Notes under the pieces: generated by a model
Database searches by the model: none
What the model was told of the DNA's origin: nothing
The model's input: only the letters and a program-made list of their open reading frames with translations
Position numbers and translations under genes: made by a program
In this document: piece by piece, positions 21,900 through 33,949 of the stretch
How the letters are laid out: every line of letters starts with the position of its first letter
Position numbering within the stretch: position 1 is the first letter of the stretch
Source: Sycobia sp. Sy_11
Taxonomy: Eukaryota > Arthropoda > Insecta > Hymenoptera > Epichrysomallidae
Length of the DNA stretch: 64,000 nucleotides
Direction: 5' to 3'
Assembly: GCA_018907035.1 (NCBI GenBank)
Contig: JACCIC010000038.1
Coordinates: forward strand, 578,001 to 642,000

Positions 21900-22749
21900 C
21901 GTATATTTAGTAATTTAATTAAATTAATTTAATTAAATACAGCGGGTGCATTTGTTTTCGGACACCCGTCGTATATACTGGAATGCGCGCGTTCGCAGTT
22001 GCGTCGACTACCTTCTTCAGTAGTCGTCGCGACCTTTACCCGTTTTCGGTATGTTTACCGCGTGATATTTAATATCGTATATATTAATTTAATTTTGTAG
22101 TCGTTAAATTAATTTTCTTGTATTCTGTGTTTATTTGTTATTCTATATATGAGTGTGGCAGAAATAAATTAAAATCATTTAATGTATTTATTGTCTTCGT
22201 AATATATTTGTCTAGTAAATTTATATACCGGTCGAAATAAATTTACGCGGCCATGTTTTTGGCCGTCGCAGCTTTTATTTAATAACAATAACAACGACAA
22301 CAGCTATGAATAACTACAGCCCGCAGCGACGACATATTAACTCGGGAGCGGATTCCGTGGGCGCGGGGAAATATCAAAGGGCAGGAAGTGGAATGAGGAA
22401 AAGATGCGAGGCATACAGTCTAACGCGCGGGGACGCGGAGCGGCCATACGAACATGGCGCGCTTAGTCGCGCGGACGCGCACCCTTTTTACTATAATGAA
22501 CACAAAACAGTACTTGCCGGGACGGAGCACCGCTGTCGCTTCCTCTCGTTCCGAGTAAATTTCCCCGGTGTTTCTCCTTTTCTTCCTTCCTTTCTTCCTT
22601 CTTTCTCTCTCTTTCTTGATCTCTCATTTTCAATCGCGATGGCTTCCTTCCTTCCTGCATTCTCTGCTTTCTCTAGCAGCACGGATGTGATCGGACAACG
22701 ATCGGGTAGCTCCGAGATATCGCTGGAATAGCGAGGTGATTTGGCCGAA
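21629..22749 (+). repeat. Duplicated segment B carrying a truncated hairpin-family LTR
   Basis: Matches segment C (30204-32383) from CGAATACGGGAACGGG to GATTTGGCCGAA, including both flanks of the LTR. The LTR remnant is about 21689-22270 on the minus strand. It has lost about 0.86 kb, from just after the TATA box through its end, so the hairpin array is gone. The right flank holds a frame (22306-22731) that also opens in segment C, but the differences between copies change amino acids, so I do not call it a gene. Confidence 0.8.
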
Positions 22750-23669
22750 TGACCGGGAAGCGGATGATAGACACCGGTGGGAAATCGGGCTCGAGTGGAG
22801 GTGATAATTTCGATGGTCTGTCTGTTCGACCTCGTCCTTCGGTAGCTGGGCGGGGAAGACCTTCTTCTCTTCGTGTTTCCTCCCTCTTCGTGACGGTCGC
22901 GTACTCTCGCGGGCCGCGCTTCGCGCATTTTCACTATCGCGCGCGAACATTCGGTCTTCACCGAGAACCGACAATTTGGCCGGTTACAAACTCCTCTTTC
23001 CAACCCGATGTGTGAGGCGCATGTGCTGCACTGGGTCGTGCGGTAACGTTCTTGTTGGGAATGAGGATTGGAACATGGGTGTGGTAAGGGTTATTTGGGA
23101 TCGGAATCGCTCGAAATAGAAAATAAAAACTTTATTAGCTTCGCCTAGTAAAAAGAAAATAAACTTAAATTTGTATATGGCTGTCGGGGGTCTCGAAGGG
23201 TCGTCTCGAAGGGATTCTAATTCTAATTACAAAGAAAATCATAAGCACCATTTATATTTTGATTTAGGGGTTTCTAATTACAACAAAAAATCAGAAGCAC
23301 CATTTATAAATTTTCGGGCTTCTATCTGCGACAAACAGAAAATCATACGCGCAATTTATATATTTCATCAGTTAAAGATAAATAAAAAAAATGTAAAGTA
23401 AAATATATATCAGCTAAGTGCTAGTATTTCTGCGTGCTTAACCTAGATACTATCAACTACTTCCAACATCTAAAGAATTAAGATTACATCTACATGCTTA
23501 ACCTAGATACTATAAACTACTCCTAACATCTAGAGAAACTAATGTCCAGATCGCCATTTGTAAGGGTTGCCTTGTTATCCCAGTTATACGAACTAACTGC
23601 TAACCTAAACTAACCTACGCCCTTACAAAGGTATTATCTCTTAACTTATACCTAATATATTTTTCTTTT
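22750..23669. other. Unrecognised sequence with a short tandem repeat
   Basis: No gene is seen. About 23222-23385 holds three copies of a unit of roughly 48-55 bp containing TCTAATTACAA and AAGCACCATTTATA. Around 23435-23540 two copies of a 60-bp unit contain GCTTAACCTAGATACTAT. Confidence 0.5.
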
Positions 23670-24212
23670 TGTGTGGGGCTCGACACTTGTTTGCCCTCTG
23701 TGCATCTTGTATCTTCTCCTTGCTAGTACTCTTGTAAAGCAACTCGCGCTGCGCTGGTACTTGCTGCGATGTGGTTGGCTGAAAATGAGGTTGATATCTT
23801 TTTAGTGTAGCCTCTCAGCTGTCGGTGGGCAGCGTTCGGGGACTCGGCAAGTAGCGTTCTGTTTGTAAGGAGCCATTGTATGCTCTCTTTCTTTGCCGCT
23901 CCTACTCGTCTGCCAACCTTGCGCCATCGTCGTATTGCCGCGCTCGCGTGTGCTCATTTTTCGTCGTCGCGGTTTCCCGTATCATGATCTACTTCATCGC
24001 GATTGTGATTCCTGAATGTTGTACTGTATTGCTGGTATCGCGGTATAAGAGATATGAAGAGGTCGTCTGCACTTTGTCTGGCACGACTGGCAGCTGCTCT
24101 GGTGTTTGTTTCGGCTTGGTCTGTTCACGCGCGTTATCTTCCTCTGCTACAGTAATGAACGTCTGCCGCGTCCTTTTTTTCACCTTCACGTGGTGACTGT
24201 TCTATGCTGTCA
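23670..24212 (-). repeat. Probable 3' LTR of Gypsy-2
   Basis: On the minus strand it would start TGACAGCATAG and end GCCCCACACA. It directly follows a purine tract, GGAAGGGGGAAGGGG (24213-24231, minus strand), that lies downstream of the Gypsy-2 coding remains. No second LTR copy lies upstream of Gypsy-2, so the limits are not proven by comparison. Confidence 0.45.
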
Positions 24213-24599
24213 CCTACCCCTTCCCCCTTCCAAGACGTGGCGGCAGCGTGCGGCGTCACGGGACAAAATGTACATGTGCTGCTTCGTGGCTGTGGGCAGC
24301 TGAAATACCTGTTTCCACTGTCACCGCAATTCCAGGAACCCTACGGTATCTCGGCCGGCTATTTGGTGAGGGGCCTTGCTGGATAGGTTGGATGTGGGCG
24401 CTTGGGACGTGTCAAGTGCTCGGAGAGCGTGACTTTTAGTGCCATTAGCGATGGGATACCTAGGGATGCCGTGGCCGAATTGTGCGTCGTCGTTTGCTGG
24501 GCAATAGGCTAGTGAAGGCTGGCGGCGGGGCTCGTAGTTTGTGTTATCGCAAAAGGCTTGAAACTTTTCTTGTTTTTTAATCTCCAATCGTGATCGTGA

Positions 24600-25808
24600 C
24601 AAGGGGTCGATATTGCTGGGCGCCGAATGGGTTCTCGGGACTCTTTATTTCAGACTATGTTCTGTGTTCCGACGGAGCGCACAAATGCGAATCGATCGCC
24701 GCGGTACAGGCGTACGTCGCCATCCTCCGGGGTACTGACATAAACGATGGGCTCCGGTCTTCCTACTTTCGTTGGTCCCTTGCACTCTTTCTTCCTATGG
24801 AATTTTGGGCCTGGCTGGTACGGTAAGGGACTGATAGATCGTATTTGACGCCCCAATCTGTACGGTATGGCGTCCTCTGGGGTTCTGTGGAATACTATGC
24901 GTCTGCGAGACGCTTCAAGCGGTCCCGTCCTGTGCGACGCATCGCTGTCGGACTTACACCCTCCTGCAATCGTACCGCCAAATTCCTCATATTTTCCGGA
25001 AAATGGATTATATATCCAATCAGTTTCCTTCTGTTTTCTAGCTTTCTGTCTTTACGGACCATGGCCTTCGATTTGCTCATTATTATCCCCTTCATTCAGC
25101 GTTGATTTTGCTGTGTTTTCTACTTGTTTTGTATTTTATTGGCTCATGTCTATGTGGACGTCTGAGCTCTTGTCTACGCGATGGTGTCATAGTTTCGAGT
25201 CTTTGTGGACGGTCCTCTTTCATGTCTTCTTCGTGCTCGTTTTGAGCTTCCGTAGTTTTACGTCATTGCGGACGGTCGCCATCGATGTTGTCCATGGTGT
25301 CGATAGTTTTACGTCGTTCCGGACGATCACAGACGATGTTATTTTCTGCGTCTTTCGTAGTTTTACGTCTTTGCGGACGATCGCAGATGGTGTTATCCTC
25401 TGCGTTTTCCATAGTTTTACATCGTTGCGGACGCTCGCCCTGCGCGGGCAGGATTTCTCCTATCTCTTCTTCGTTGGTGGTGGTAGGGGGTGGCTGGCGG
25501 GATTCTACTGGGTCATCAGATGAAGGGAGGCTGGTATCCAGTAGCGAAAGCACAAATGAGCTTTCGTCAACCGCTCTTGGAGATTTTACGTCCCCGATGT
25601 CTATCTTCTGGGTCGAGTCTGGGCTCAATTCTATCAGGTTCTCCAGCTCGTTTATCCCGTTCAGTGGTCGCGGTCGCGTTGCCGCTCTTGCGTCCCTTGA
25701 CTGATCGATTATGGAGCTAGGGGTATTACCGCGTTTTCGGGTGTTAAGCCCGTTAGATTGGGGATAAGTGCGTCCCCTGGTCGATGCGGTTGCTCTGTCA
25801 TTGTACAT
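24600..25808 (-). pseudogene. Gypsy-2 ORF3 with a 17-18-residue repeated cassette
   Basis: Lies between the integrase tail and the polypurine tract. The first part (25263-25808) is open and acidic. It ends in four or five copies of a cassette of the type CDRPQRRKT plus DAENNI, with DNA period 51/54/54 bp (unit starts near 25255, 25306, 25360 and 25414). A downstream part (about 24650-25100) is Pro/Lys/Arg-rich (PLPYQPGPKFHRKKECKG) and is separated by stops. No zinc knuckle, signal peptide or membrane segment is seen. I do not recognise the protein. The period stays a multiple of three, which suggests the array grew while coding. Confidence 0.5.
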
Positions 25809-25847
25809 CGGCGGAGTCCTCTGCCTCGTTCGATATTTCGGAGCATC

Positions 25848-26600
25848 TTATCTGCGGGCAGTACCTGTTGGGAAAAGAGATGGTTTATTAGGGGGATAAT
25901 ATTTCTTTATGTCCGAAACGTGTACTCTGGTTTTCTTCCTGTTGTCCAGGTCTTCTAGCTCGAAGCTGACAGGGGATATTTTCCTCACGATTCGGCATGG
26001 TACGACAAATTTAGGCGGCAGTTTGATTGCAAATTTACCTGGCCCCGATGATAAGACGTGTCTTCGTCTATAAACCATCTCATTCTCTTCGAATGATACC
26101 TCTCGCCTGTGTTGGTTATAATAGTGAGCCTGTTTTTTGCTCGCTGCACAAAGGTTTTTTTTGACTAGCCTGTGAATGATAGCTAAACTTTTTACTCGAA
26201 CTAGCCAGTCACCTGTTGTTAGTGGCTGATGCGGTTGGTTGTTTTAACGAATTTTTTTATACGTGGGCATTTCTCTCGGGTTTCTGCCGAAGTTGAAGAA
26301 GGCTGGCGAATTCTTCGTGCTTGCGTGCACCGATGTATTCATAGCGAATTCCAATTCTGGTAGGTGTATGCCCTAGTCATCGTGACCTTCTTTTACGAAG
26401 ATGGAGATCGTACCCTTAAAAGTGCGATTTACCTGCTCTACCGGATTCACTTGCGCATGGTATGGTGCTATGAGCTGTTTTGCTATCCTGAGTTCATCGA
26501 GCCGTTGTTTCACTAATTTATTGGCGAACTCGGTGCCATTGTCTGAAATTAAAAATTTGGGGCAACCCCATTTAATATTTACGCACCGAAGGCGTAGTTG
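25848..26600 (-). pseudogene. pol: Gypsy-2 integrase
   Basis: On the minus strand the catalytic core shows CPKFLISDNGTEF (about 26530-26570) and PYHAQVNPVEQVNR (about 26420-26465), so the second Asp and the Glu of the DDE triad are kept. The tail (25848-26078) has the FAIKLPPKF and VHVSDIKKYYPP features of Gypsy integrase ends. Stops and frame changes separate the pieces. Confidence 0.8.
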
Positions 26601-26639
26601 CTGGCATCGGTTTGGAGTATGTAGGGCTTATTCTGTGTG

Positions 26640-27260
26640 GGGCGTGCAAACACGGGTGCTTGCGTTAGCAAGATAGGTTCAGACGGGCTAGTACCGCTTC
26701 TAGTTGCTGGGTATGCTGCTCGAACGTATCAGTGGCGATAATAATATCGTCCATGTAAACATAGACGCTCGGTTGTCATTGCGGTTCGAACACGACATCC
26801 ATGCCGCGATGAAAACTGGCATAGGCGTTAGTCAGCCCATATGGAATTCGGGTGTACTGAAACAGCCCTTTCTGTGGGACTGCAAAGGCAGTTATTTCCT
26901 TGCTATCGTCATCTAGAGGAATCTGGTGATACGCCTCGCTCAAGTCTATCATAGAAAGATAACGAGCGTCATGCAGATTATCCAATAGGACGTCCATGTG
27001 AGGAAGAGGATATGCATCCTTCTTCGTTACCTGGTTAACTGCCCTGTAGTCAATACAGAACTTGATCTTGCGTTCTTCTTCGGCACGATCACCGCATAAC
27101 TGCTCCATGAACTCTCCGAAAGTTCGATGATTCCATCGGCGAGAAGTCTGTCGACTTCTGCGTGAGCCTGTTTTAGTAGTGCATCCGGTATGCGGCGGAC
27201 GCACGGTTTTATAGGTCGATGGCCTTGCACATCTATGTGATGAGGAGGCATCTGTGCAAG
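26640..27260 (-). pseudogene. pol: Gypsy-2 reverse transcriptase
   Basis: Motifs on the minus strand: ELSESSWSSYAVIVPKK (one frame), then FCIDYRAVNQVTKKDAYPLP, LSMIDLSEAYHQIPLD and IPYGLTNA (another frame), and YMDDIIIATDTF near 26745. The frame changes near 27065. The sequence after YMDD is soon lost, and RNase H is absent. Confidence 0.85.
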
Positions 27261-27409
27261 CTTTAGGACCCCTGTTTGTTTCGGTATTATCTACTTCAGC
27301 AGCTGGTTCAGCTGTCGTCTCTGTCCCTTCTCCTATGTTGCAACTCCGTTTACTGCTGCCAAGGCAGTGATCACTTGGATTTTCTTGTTCGACCGCGTTA
27401 CAAAGTATC

Positions 27410-28130
27410 ACACTATGTTTCTAGGCGTCTACCAAGTCGCATTGGTCAAATTAATCGTCATCTGTAGCTGGATTAGAATATCCATCCGGAAGATAATATC
27501 GAACATCAGGGATGTCGATACTCTGAAGCACGCTGTCATCTGCTGCTCGTCTATTTTTAAAAGGAGGTTTACTTATCCGTCATTGAAGCAGATCTGGCCA
27601 TCTGGCAGCTGCATGAAGGACACTATCGGTATTATTGCTGTTTTTACGATGTTTGCTGATCGCGGTCGGATGTAGGACTTGCGCGCCCCGAGGTCTATCT
27701 CTGCCCGGAATATCCTGCCTGATAGTTCGATATTCAGGAAGAATCGGTTTTCGTCTTCCTGGATTGGGGCTGCATTTCGGGACCCAGTAACATCCGTGGC
27801 TACTATTGTCGCGCATTTTATGTTTGTTGTTTCGTTGATCGTTCGGGGAATCTAATTATATGAGGTAATGGGGTCGACTCCATTAACCCTTTCCCTTAGG
27901 CGTTTCTCTAGTTTTTTTTTGTTTGGTCTGGAACATGGACAGTTGACCGTTGTAACGCCATCTTTGCCACAGTTATAGCAAAAGATGCGTTTCCTTTCGG
28001 GGCACCTATCCGCCCAACGGTCTGGTCTATTGCACGTCCAGCACGGTCAATTATCTTGTACTGAATATGCTCGTTCATCGTAAGGTCGTGGTGACTCACG
28101 ACGCGTCCTGTCCTGGATCGCATATCGTTC
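27410..28130 (-). pseudogene. Gypsy-2 nucleocapsid and protease remains
   Basis: Near 27935-28050 (minus strand) a Cys array reads CWTCNRPDRWADRC then CYNCGKDGVTTVNC; both knuckles lack the usual His. About 27600-27800 has a retropepsin-like IELSGRIFRAEIDLGA, with DLGA at the DTG position, and 27480-27520 has DIIFRMDIL. Several stops interrupt it. Confidence 0.65.
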
Positions 28131-28230
28131 GTTGCGCTCTCTGCTAGGCTACCTAGGATAACGTCTCTGTTCGTTGTTCTCTCTAGCTGAGCGGTAATCG
28201 CTTAACTAGAGAGAATCTATTTAACCTTTT

Positions 28231-30203
28231 TTCTTCGTCGGCCAGTGCCTGACTTGTTGATGGCTTTGCTTCCATCTTACTTAAGTATATATGGCGTTGA
28301 TAAAAAAGATTTTTTTTTATATATTAATTAGGTATACTTTCTATAATTATATATATCTATTTTATATATAATTTATTGTATAACTAGGTATTAAAATCTT
28401 GTTTTTATAACTTATGATTGCATTCGCTAGTACACACGTTTATTTTAAAATTGTATAGGTTCGATAAAAATATCTACCTATACTTCGCATTATTTTTACT
28501 TATAATTATCAGTGTTCTTTTTTTTATATACTAGTTAGCTTATTAAATCAAAGATTAAAATTTCTTAAATTGTTAGCTTATTTTATTAAAATTTTGTATT
28601 CTTAGTCTTTATTCCTTTTTTCTAAACATACTTTATTGTATTTATTGTTTGTATTTCTGTTTTTGGACCAAATTCCAAAATTATTGTTGTGTCAGGTAAG
28701 TATTTACTTCGTCCTTCTCTCTCTCTTTTTTCTTTTATTGATTATTGTTATAAATTAATTAGTAGTATTTATTAATGAATGATATTATTATATTTATTAT
28801 TTAGGTACTATTATAGTAAGGAATTGTAAAAGTCGTTCAAAATTTTTCTTACTGTTGATGAAAGAAAATAATTATTTTTATTGAGCTGAAGTGATAGGAA
28901 GAGAAAAAAAATACTAGAAAAATTTTCAAAAAACGTTGAAATTTCAAGAAGAAAATTTTTTCTTTTGATTATTTATGCAAAAAAAATTTTATTATTAAAA
29001 AATTTTTTTTGTTATTAAGTAAATGAGTTTTATATCCTCGTTGCCCTTTTGACTAAATATTTTAAATGTGAACTCTATTGTCGACCTTTTTTTTCAAGTG
29101 GCATGATATTTATTTATTTATTTATTAATTTATCATTATTAATTATTTAGGTTGTTTGTATTTTCTCTAGTCCTTTTTGTCTTTACGTTACCTGATTTTG
29201 CTCATGCTTCGATAATTTCCTTGCCTTTATATCTTGGTACTGATTATTTATTATCTGTTAACTATTTATTTAATAATTGTAGCTTAACTACTACGCTGAA
29301 CAATATGCAGTGTTTCTCGTTAGCAGAAAGAAAGAACTTGAAGTTTGATTGTTTATATATTGCCCAAAACTTTGTTTATTAGTAGTAAATTTATTTATAT
29401 TGTTTTTATTGTTAAATAGTTGTTATCCTAATTTTACATTTTCTATATATCTCTTTTATGGCCTCATACTGTTAGAATTTTTCGATCTTGTGTAAACGTA
29501 TCTTATTTTCATTCACCTCTATATATATGCAGACTTATCATATGAGTTCTATATTTTCCAATATTGTTTATTTATTTAACTATTGTCTTATTTGCAGAGA
29601 GAAACTTTATATATATTTACCGTCTATTTTTATTGTAGTCGTTTCAGTTTTCTACCAAAAAGAAATTCAATATTCAATTTGTAATGGTAAAAAATTTGTT
29701 TATCCACTTATTTATTTATTTATTATTCTTATTTATTATGAATTTATTGGTATTATTATTGCCTGGTGTTCTTACCAAATTTCGAACATCACCTTTATTT
29801 TAAAATCTTACTTTATAATAAAATATATTTTAACACATACAAGTTCTGTTCATGACAGCTATGCTGATCCCATGCTGTGTAATTGTTTATAATCTATCAA
29901 CTATCTATTGATTTTCAGTTCCTCGTTGCCTTTATTATAATACGTATTATAAAAATACTTTTCAGTAAATGGAGCAGTATTTAGAATCAGTTCTATCTGG
30001 TAGCGCACTATAAGGCACTGAGACCCTCGTATAGTGTAAAATACTCTTAAAGTATTTTTGCCAAAATTGTTAATTATTTATAAATAGTTCCCAATTTCAT
30101 TACCACCATTGCTGTGGTTTATACAAGTCTTCTGCACTTTGCTCAGCTAGAAAATTCCTTTTTCTTCCCACACTTTTAATGTTTTTAATGGACATGGAAC
30201 GAA
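28231..30203. other. AT-rich spacer, no supported gene
   Basis: About 2 kb of very AT-rich DNA. Two open frames (29152-29382 and 29488-29892, plus) encode hydrophobic, composition-driven peptides with no domain I recognise, and I do not call them. Confidence 0.5.
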
Positions 30204-31285
30204 CGAATACGGGAACGGGAAAATGAAACAATGCAAACTTGTAGAGTTAACAATCGTTTATTTAATCGCTTTGTAACGTTCTTATCCCCCTCGGGATAGC
30301 CTACGCGGTATTTTTCAGGGTAGTTTGAGAGGGGAGGAAGTATTTCGGGGTCGGATGGTGGGTCAGGAAAATAATTTATAAGAACACAGTATATTTTTAG
30401 ATAACAAAATATAAAAACAAATTTATTCAGCAACCCCCTTCTATTAATAAGGTGTTCTGAAACAGAAAAAATACGTAACACAAAATTAATTACTAGACGA
30501 TAGTTGTTAACTAGATTTATATATAATGATAAATACTAAGTTCGCGTCATTTTCCGCGATGTGTATAATATTCGGCACTATTTACCGCACGGATATCCGG
30601 TGTTATTTTCCACGCGGGAAAATTACAAAACGTGAAAGGTAGTATTTATATAAGAAGAAAATAAGGTAAACTTATCTCCGCTGGTCTTTTGAGGGGCGGC
30701 TCGCAATCAGGATCAAGAGTTAAGGCGAAAATTGACTAGTCTGGATAAGTAAACGGCTGGTCTTTTGAGGAGTGCCTCGCAACCAGGATCACGTTTACTC
30801 AGGGATAGGTAAAATTATTAGCCGTCTGTCTTTTGAGAAGTGCCTCGCAACAGAGATTTCGGAGTAAATAAGTGTAATGGATAAGCAAACGGCTGGTCTT
30901 TTGAGAAGCGCCACGCAACCAGGATCACGTTTACTTCAGGACAGGTAAAGCTATTAGTCATCTGTCTTTTGAGGAGCGCCTCACAATAGAGATCAAGCTA
31001 ATAGTTTCGAATAGGATTTTTAAGCAGGAATTTATTGACCTCTGGAAAGATTTCTAGCTCCGGGAGGAGTTCGTGTGAATCAACTTCAGGGCAGTTGGTT
31101 CACCGGGCGTACTCTCGATTTTGCCTTTTGCAGGCCCTTTTATAGCGAAATACTCGTATAATTCCGTCGCCGCTCCTGTAATTTCGGACGGGGCGCCGAA
31201 TTATAATAATTATTATTTACAGTTTGGTGCTTGTTTTTGCAGCCGGTGTGCTGCGTACAGTGGTAGTATACATGTATACAAGCTT

Positions 31286-31327
<42 letters not shown>

Positions 31328-32383
31328 TTATATATTATACGTACATTTAATAATTTAATTAAATTAATTTAATTAAATACAGCGGGTGCATCAGTTTTCG
31401 AACACCCGTTGTATATATTGAAATGCGCGCGTTCGCCTACCGCAATATTCGTTGCTGGCTTGCGCAGTTCGTTGAGAGCGTATATTAGTGTGTGTGTGCT
31501 GCGCGTATTAGAGGGGATAGCGGCCGCCGGTCTAATACACTTGACGTTATTTAAATACTTATGGTTTAGCTTAGTAGTAGAGAGAGAGAGACTAGGTATT
31601 GCGTTCTCTCTCTGTTCGAGTTTCGGCAGTTGCGTCGACTACTTTCTTCAGTAGTCGTCGCGACCTTTGCCCGTTTTCGGTATGTTTACCGCGTGATATT
31701 TAATATCGTATATATTAATTTAATTTTGTAGTCGTTAAATTAATTTTCTTGTATTCTGTATTTATTTGTTATTCTATACGTGAGTGTGGCAGAAATAAAT
31801 TAGAATCATTTAATGTATTTATTGTCTCCGTAATATATTTGTCTAGTAAATTTATATACCGGTCGAAATAAATTTGCGCGGCCATGTTTTTGGCCGTCGC
31901 AGCTTTATTTAATAACAATAACAACGACAATAGCTATGAATAAGTACAGCGCGCAGCGACGACATATTAACTCGGGAGCGGATTCCGTGGGCGCGGGGAA
32001 ATATCAAAGGGCAGGAAGTGGAATGAGGAAAAGATGCGAGGCGTACAGTCTAACGCGCGGGGACGCGGAGCGGCCGTACGAACATGGCGCGCTTAGTCGC
32101 GGGGACGCACATTCTTTTTACTATAATGAATACAAAACAGTATTTGCCGGGACGGAGCTCCGCTGTAACTTCCTCTCGTTCCGAGCACCTTTCCTCGGTG
32201 TTTCTCCTTTTCTTCCTTCCTTCCTTCCTTCCTTCTTTCTCTCTCTTTCTTGATCTCTCCTTTTCAAGCGCGATGGCTTCCTTCCTTCCTGCCTTCTCCA
32301 CTTTTTCTAGCGGCACGGGTACGATCGTACAACGATCGGGCAGCTCCGAGATATCGCTGGGATAGCGAGGTGATTTGGCCGAA
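30204..32383 (+). repeat. Duplicated segment C with a complete hairpin-family LTR
   Basis: Partner of segment B (21629-22749). The homology covers the sequence on both sides of the LTR, showing that the LTR inserted before the duplication. The right end is cut by the Copia element at about 32381. Confidence 0.85.
30272..31901 (-). mobile_element. Hairpin-family LTR, copy C
   Basis: On the minus strand it runs from TGCGACGGCC to AACGTTACA, about 1,630 bp, flanked by GCTT on both sides (30268-30271 and 31902-31905, plus-strand reading). The TATA box is TATAAAAGG near 31135. Five hairpins lie at about 30951-31004, 30883-30936, 30811-30860, 30747-30799 and 30671-30724. The middle one has a broken outer stem. 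Confidence 0.85.
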
Positions 32384-32769
32384 ATCTGGGCCAATAACCT
32401 ATTGAATTTTTATTAAATATAGTAGGTGGAATGTTAAAATAAAGATACACGAAATAAACTTTTAACATGAACTTTATTTCAAACGAGGAAACAAAAGACG
32501 TCTGTTCAAACGAAAGGACGACGCAAGACTCACAACAGTACTCGGTAAAGAAAACTCTGTAAGCCCTTGTGAGAAGCTTAAAACCTATATAAAAATTTCA
32601 GGCATCTAAACTATAAACTCATAAATCATTTATCGCGCAGGGCAGCAAAGACGCAGATCGTAATAAGACCGAGTGGACACATATGTTTACATCCTTTTAC
32701 GATACTGTCCAATATTTAGTTTCAAGTATTTTTCTACTTTATTATTTATAGAAGGCTAAAATAATCTAA
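32381..32769 (-). repeat. Copia LTR, left (3') copy
   Basis: Direct repeat partner of 35816-36204. It also contains CTGGGCCAATAACC at 32386-32399, close to the anticodon-arm region of initiator tRNA-Met used by Copia primers. Confidence 0.85.
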
Positions 32770-32997
32770 AACGCCCCCTCAAAAATTACTTGAGTAAATA
32801 AAATTATATATAATAAAATAAAACTTAATATTAGATATCGATAGTTCCTTTCAGCCTATATTCTTTCCTCGTTTGTTCTGGGAAATTACACACGGTTCAA
32901 CATTTGTTGCTAGGAATAGGGAAACCCAGTAAAACCAATTCAAACGGTCTCTATTATTAGTATAAAATATGTTTTTGAAAATAATATGAATTATAAT

Positions 32998-33243
32998 TTA
33001 TTGTTCCTCCATGCTCATTCCTTTTCTGAGTTCAAGGAATTTCACAGTTGGCAATGACTTTGTTAGTGCATCAGCAATCTGCTCCCCTGTGGAAATATGT
33101 TTTAATATTATTAGATTTTTCTCTATTTGCTGTTTCGAGAAATGATATTTAATATCTATAAGTTTTGATCGTTTATGATTACTTGGGTTAGTCGCTATAC
33201 TTATGCAACCGTTATGGTCTTCATAAATTATAATCGGTTTCAT
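32998..33243 (-). pseudogene. pol: Copia RNase H C-terminus
   Basis: Minus-strand frame with IYEDHNGCISIATNP, KLIDIKYHF and GEQIADALTKSLP, the usual end of Copia polyproteins (last catalytic Asp in ADALTK). The upstream part is broken by stops. Confidence 0.85.
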
Positions 33244-33949
33244 GATTTTAATTTCTATACTATTTATTAAAGACTTTAGTCATAATGCTACTTTAACACC
33301 TTCAAATAAAACCATATATTCTGCCTATGTTGAAAAAGCTGCTACAGATGCTTGTCTTTTAGTATTCCAGCAAATCGTGCATTTTTTCAAAGAACTTAAA
33401 TAAGTAGCCTGTAGTACTTTTTCTATCAGTACGTTCATGACCACCCTAATAAGATTTAAGATAACCGCTTAAATTATTTTCACTATTGCCTTTTGTATAA
33501 GTTAATTTTCAATTCATCGAACCTTTTAAATATCTTAAAACTCTTTTTAGGCATTTCCATATTTCTGTATTATTTTTATTTAAATATCTACTTAGAATAT
33601 TTATTGCTGTACTCAAATCTGGACGTGTACAAACCATTACATACATGAAGCATCCGATAAGATTTTGCAAGAGGCGTCGTATTTGTTATCCGTATTTAAA
33701 TCAATATAATTTATATTATCTTCAAGTGGTGTGCTTGCAGCATCCCAATCACTCGTGTTAAATTAATTTAAAATCGTTTTTATATATGAACTCTAATTAA
33801 GAATAAGTACACCATTATTTCGTTATTTCATTATATAAATTATAATTATATAAATATAATTATATAAATATAATTATATAAATCGTAATTACATCTTATT
33901 ATAATTTTTTATTCCATGAAATAGTTTAATTTCTTTTAAATCTGTCATT

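Larger units (their letters stand above)
24213..28230 (-). mobile_element. Gypsy-2, decayed minus-strand Gypsy element
   Basis: Reading the minus strand from right to left: zinc knuckles, protease, RT, integrase core, integrase tail, a third ORF, then a polypurine tract. RNase H is missing, and the 5' LTR and Gag capsid part are not seen. It is a different family from Gypsy-1. Confidence 0.85.

Noticed and set aside
22306..22731. Open frame conserved between segments B and C
   Set aside because: Differences between the copies are mostly amino-acid changing and the C copy has an early stop; best seen as repeat sequence.
29488..29892. 134-codon hydrophobic frame, considered as a receptor or membrane protein
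   Set aside because: Very AT-rich, no family motif, no exon signals supporting it; composition explains the hydrophobicity.
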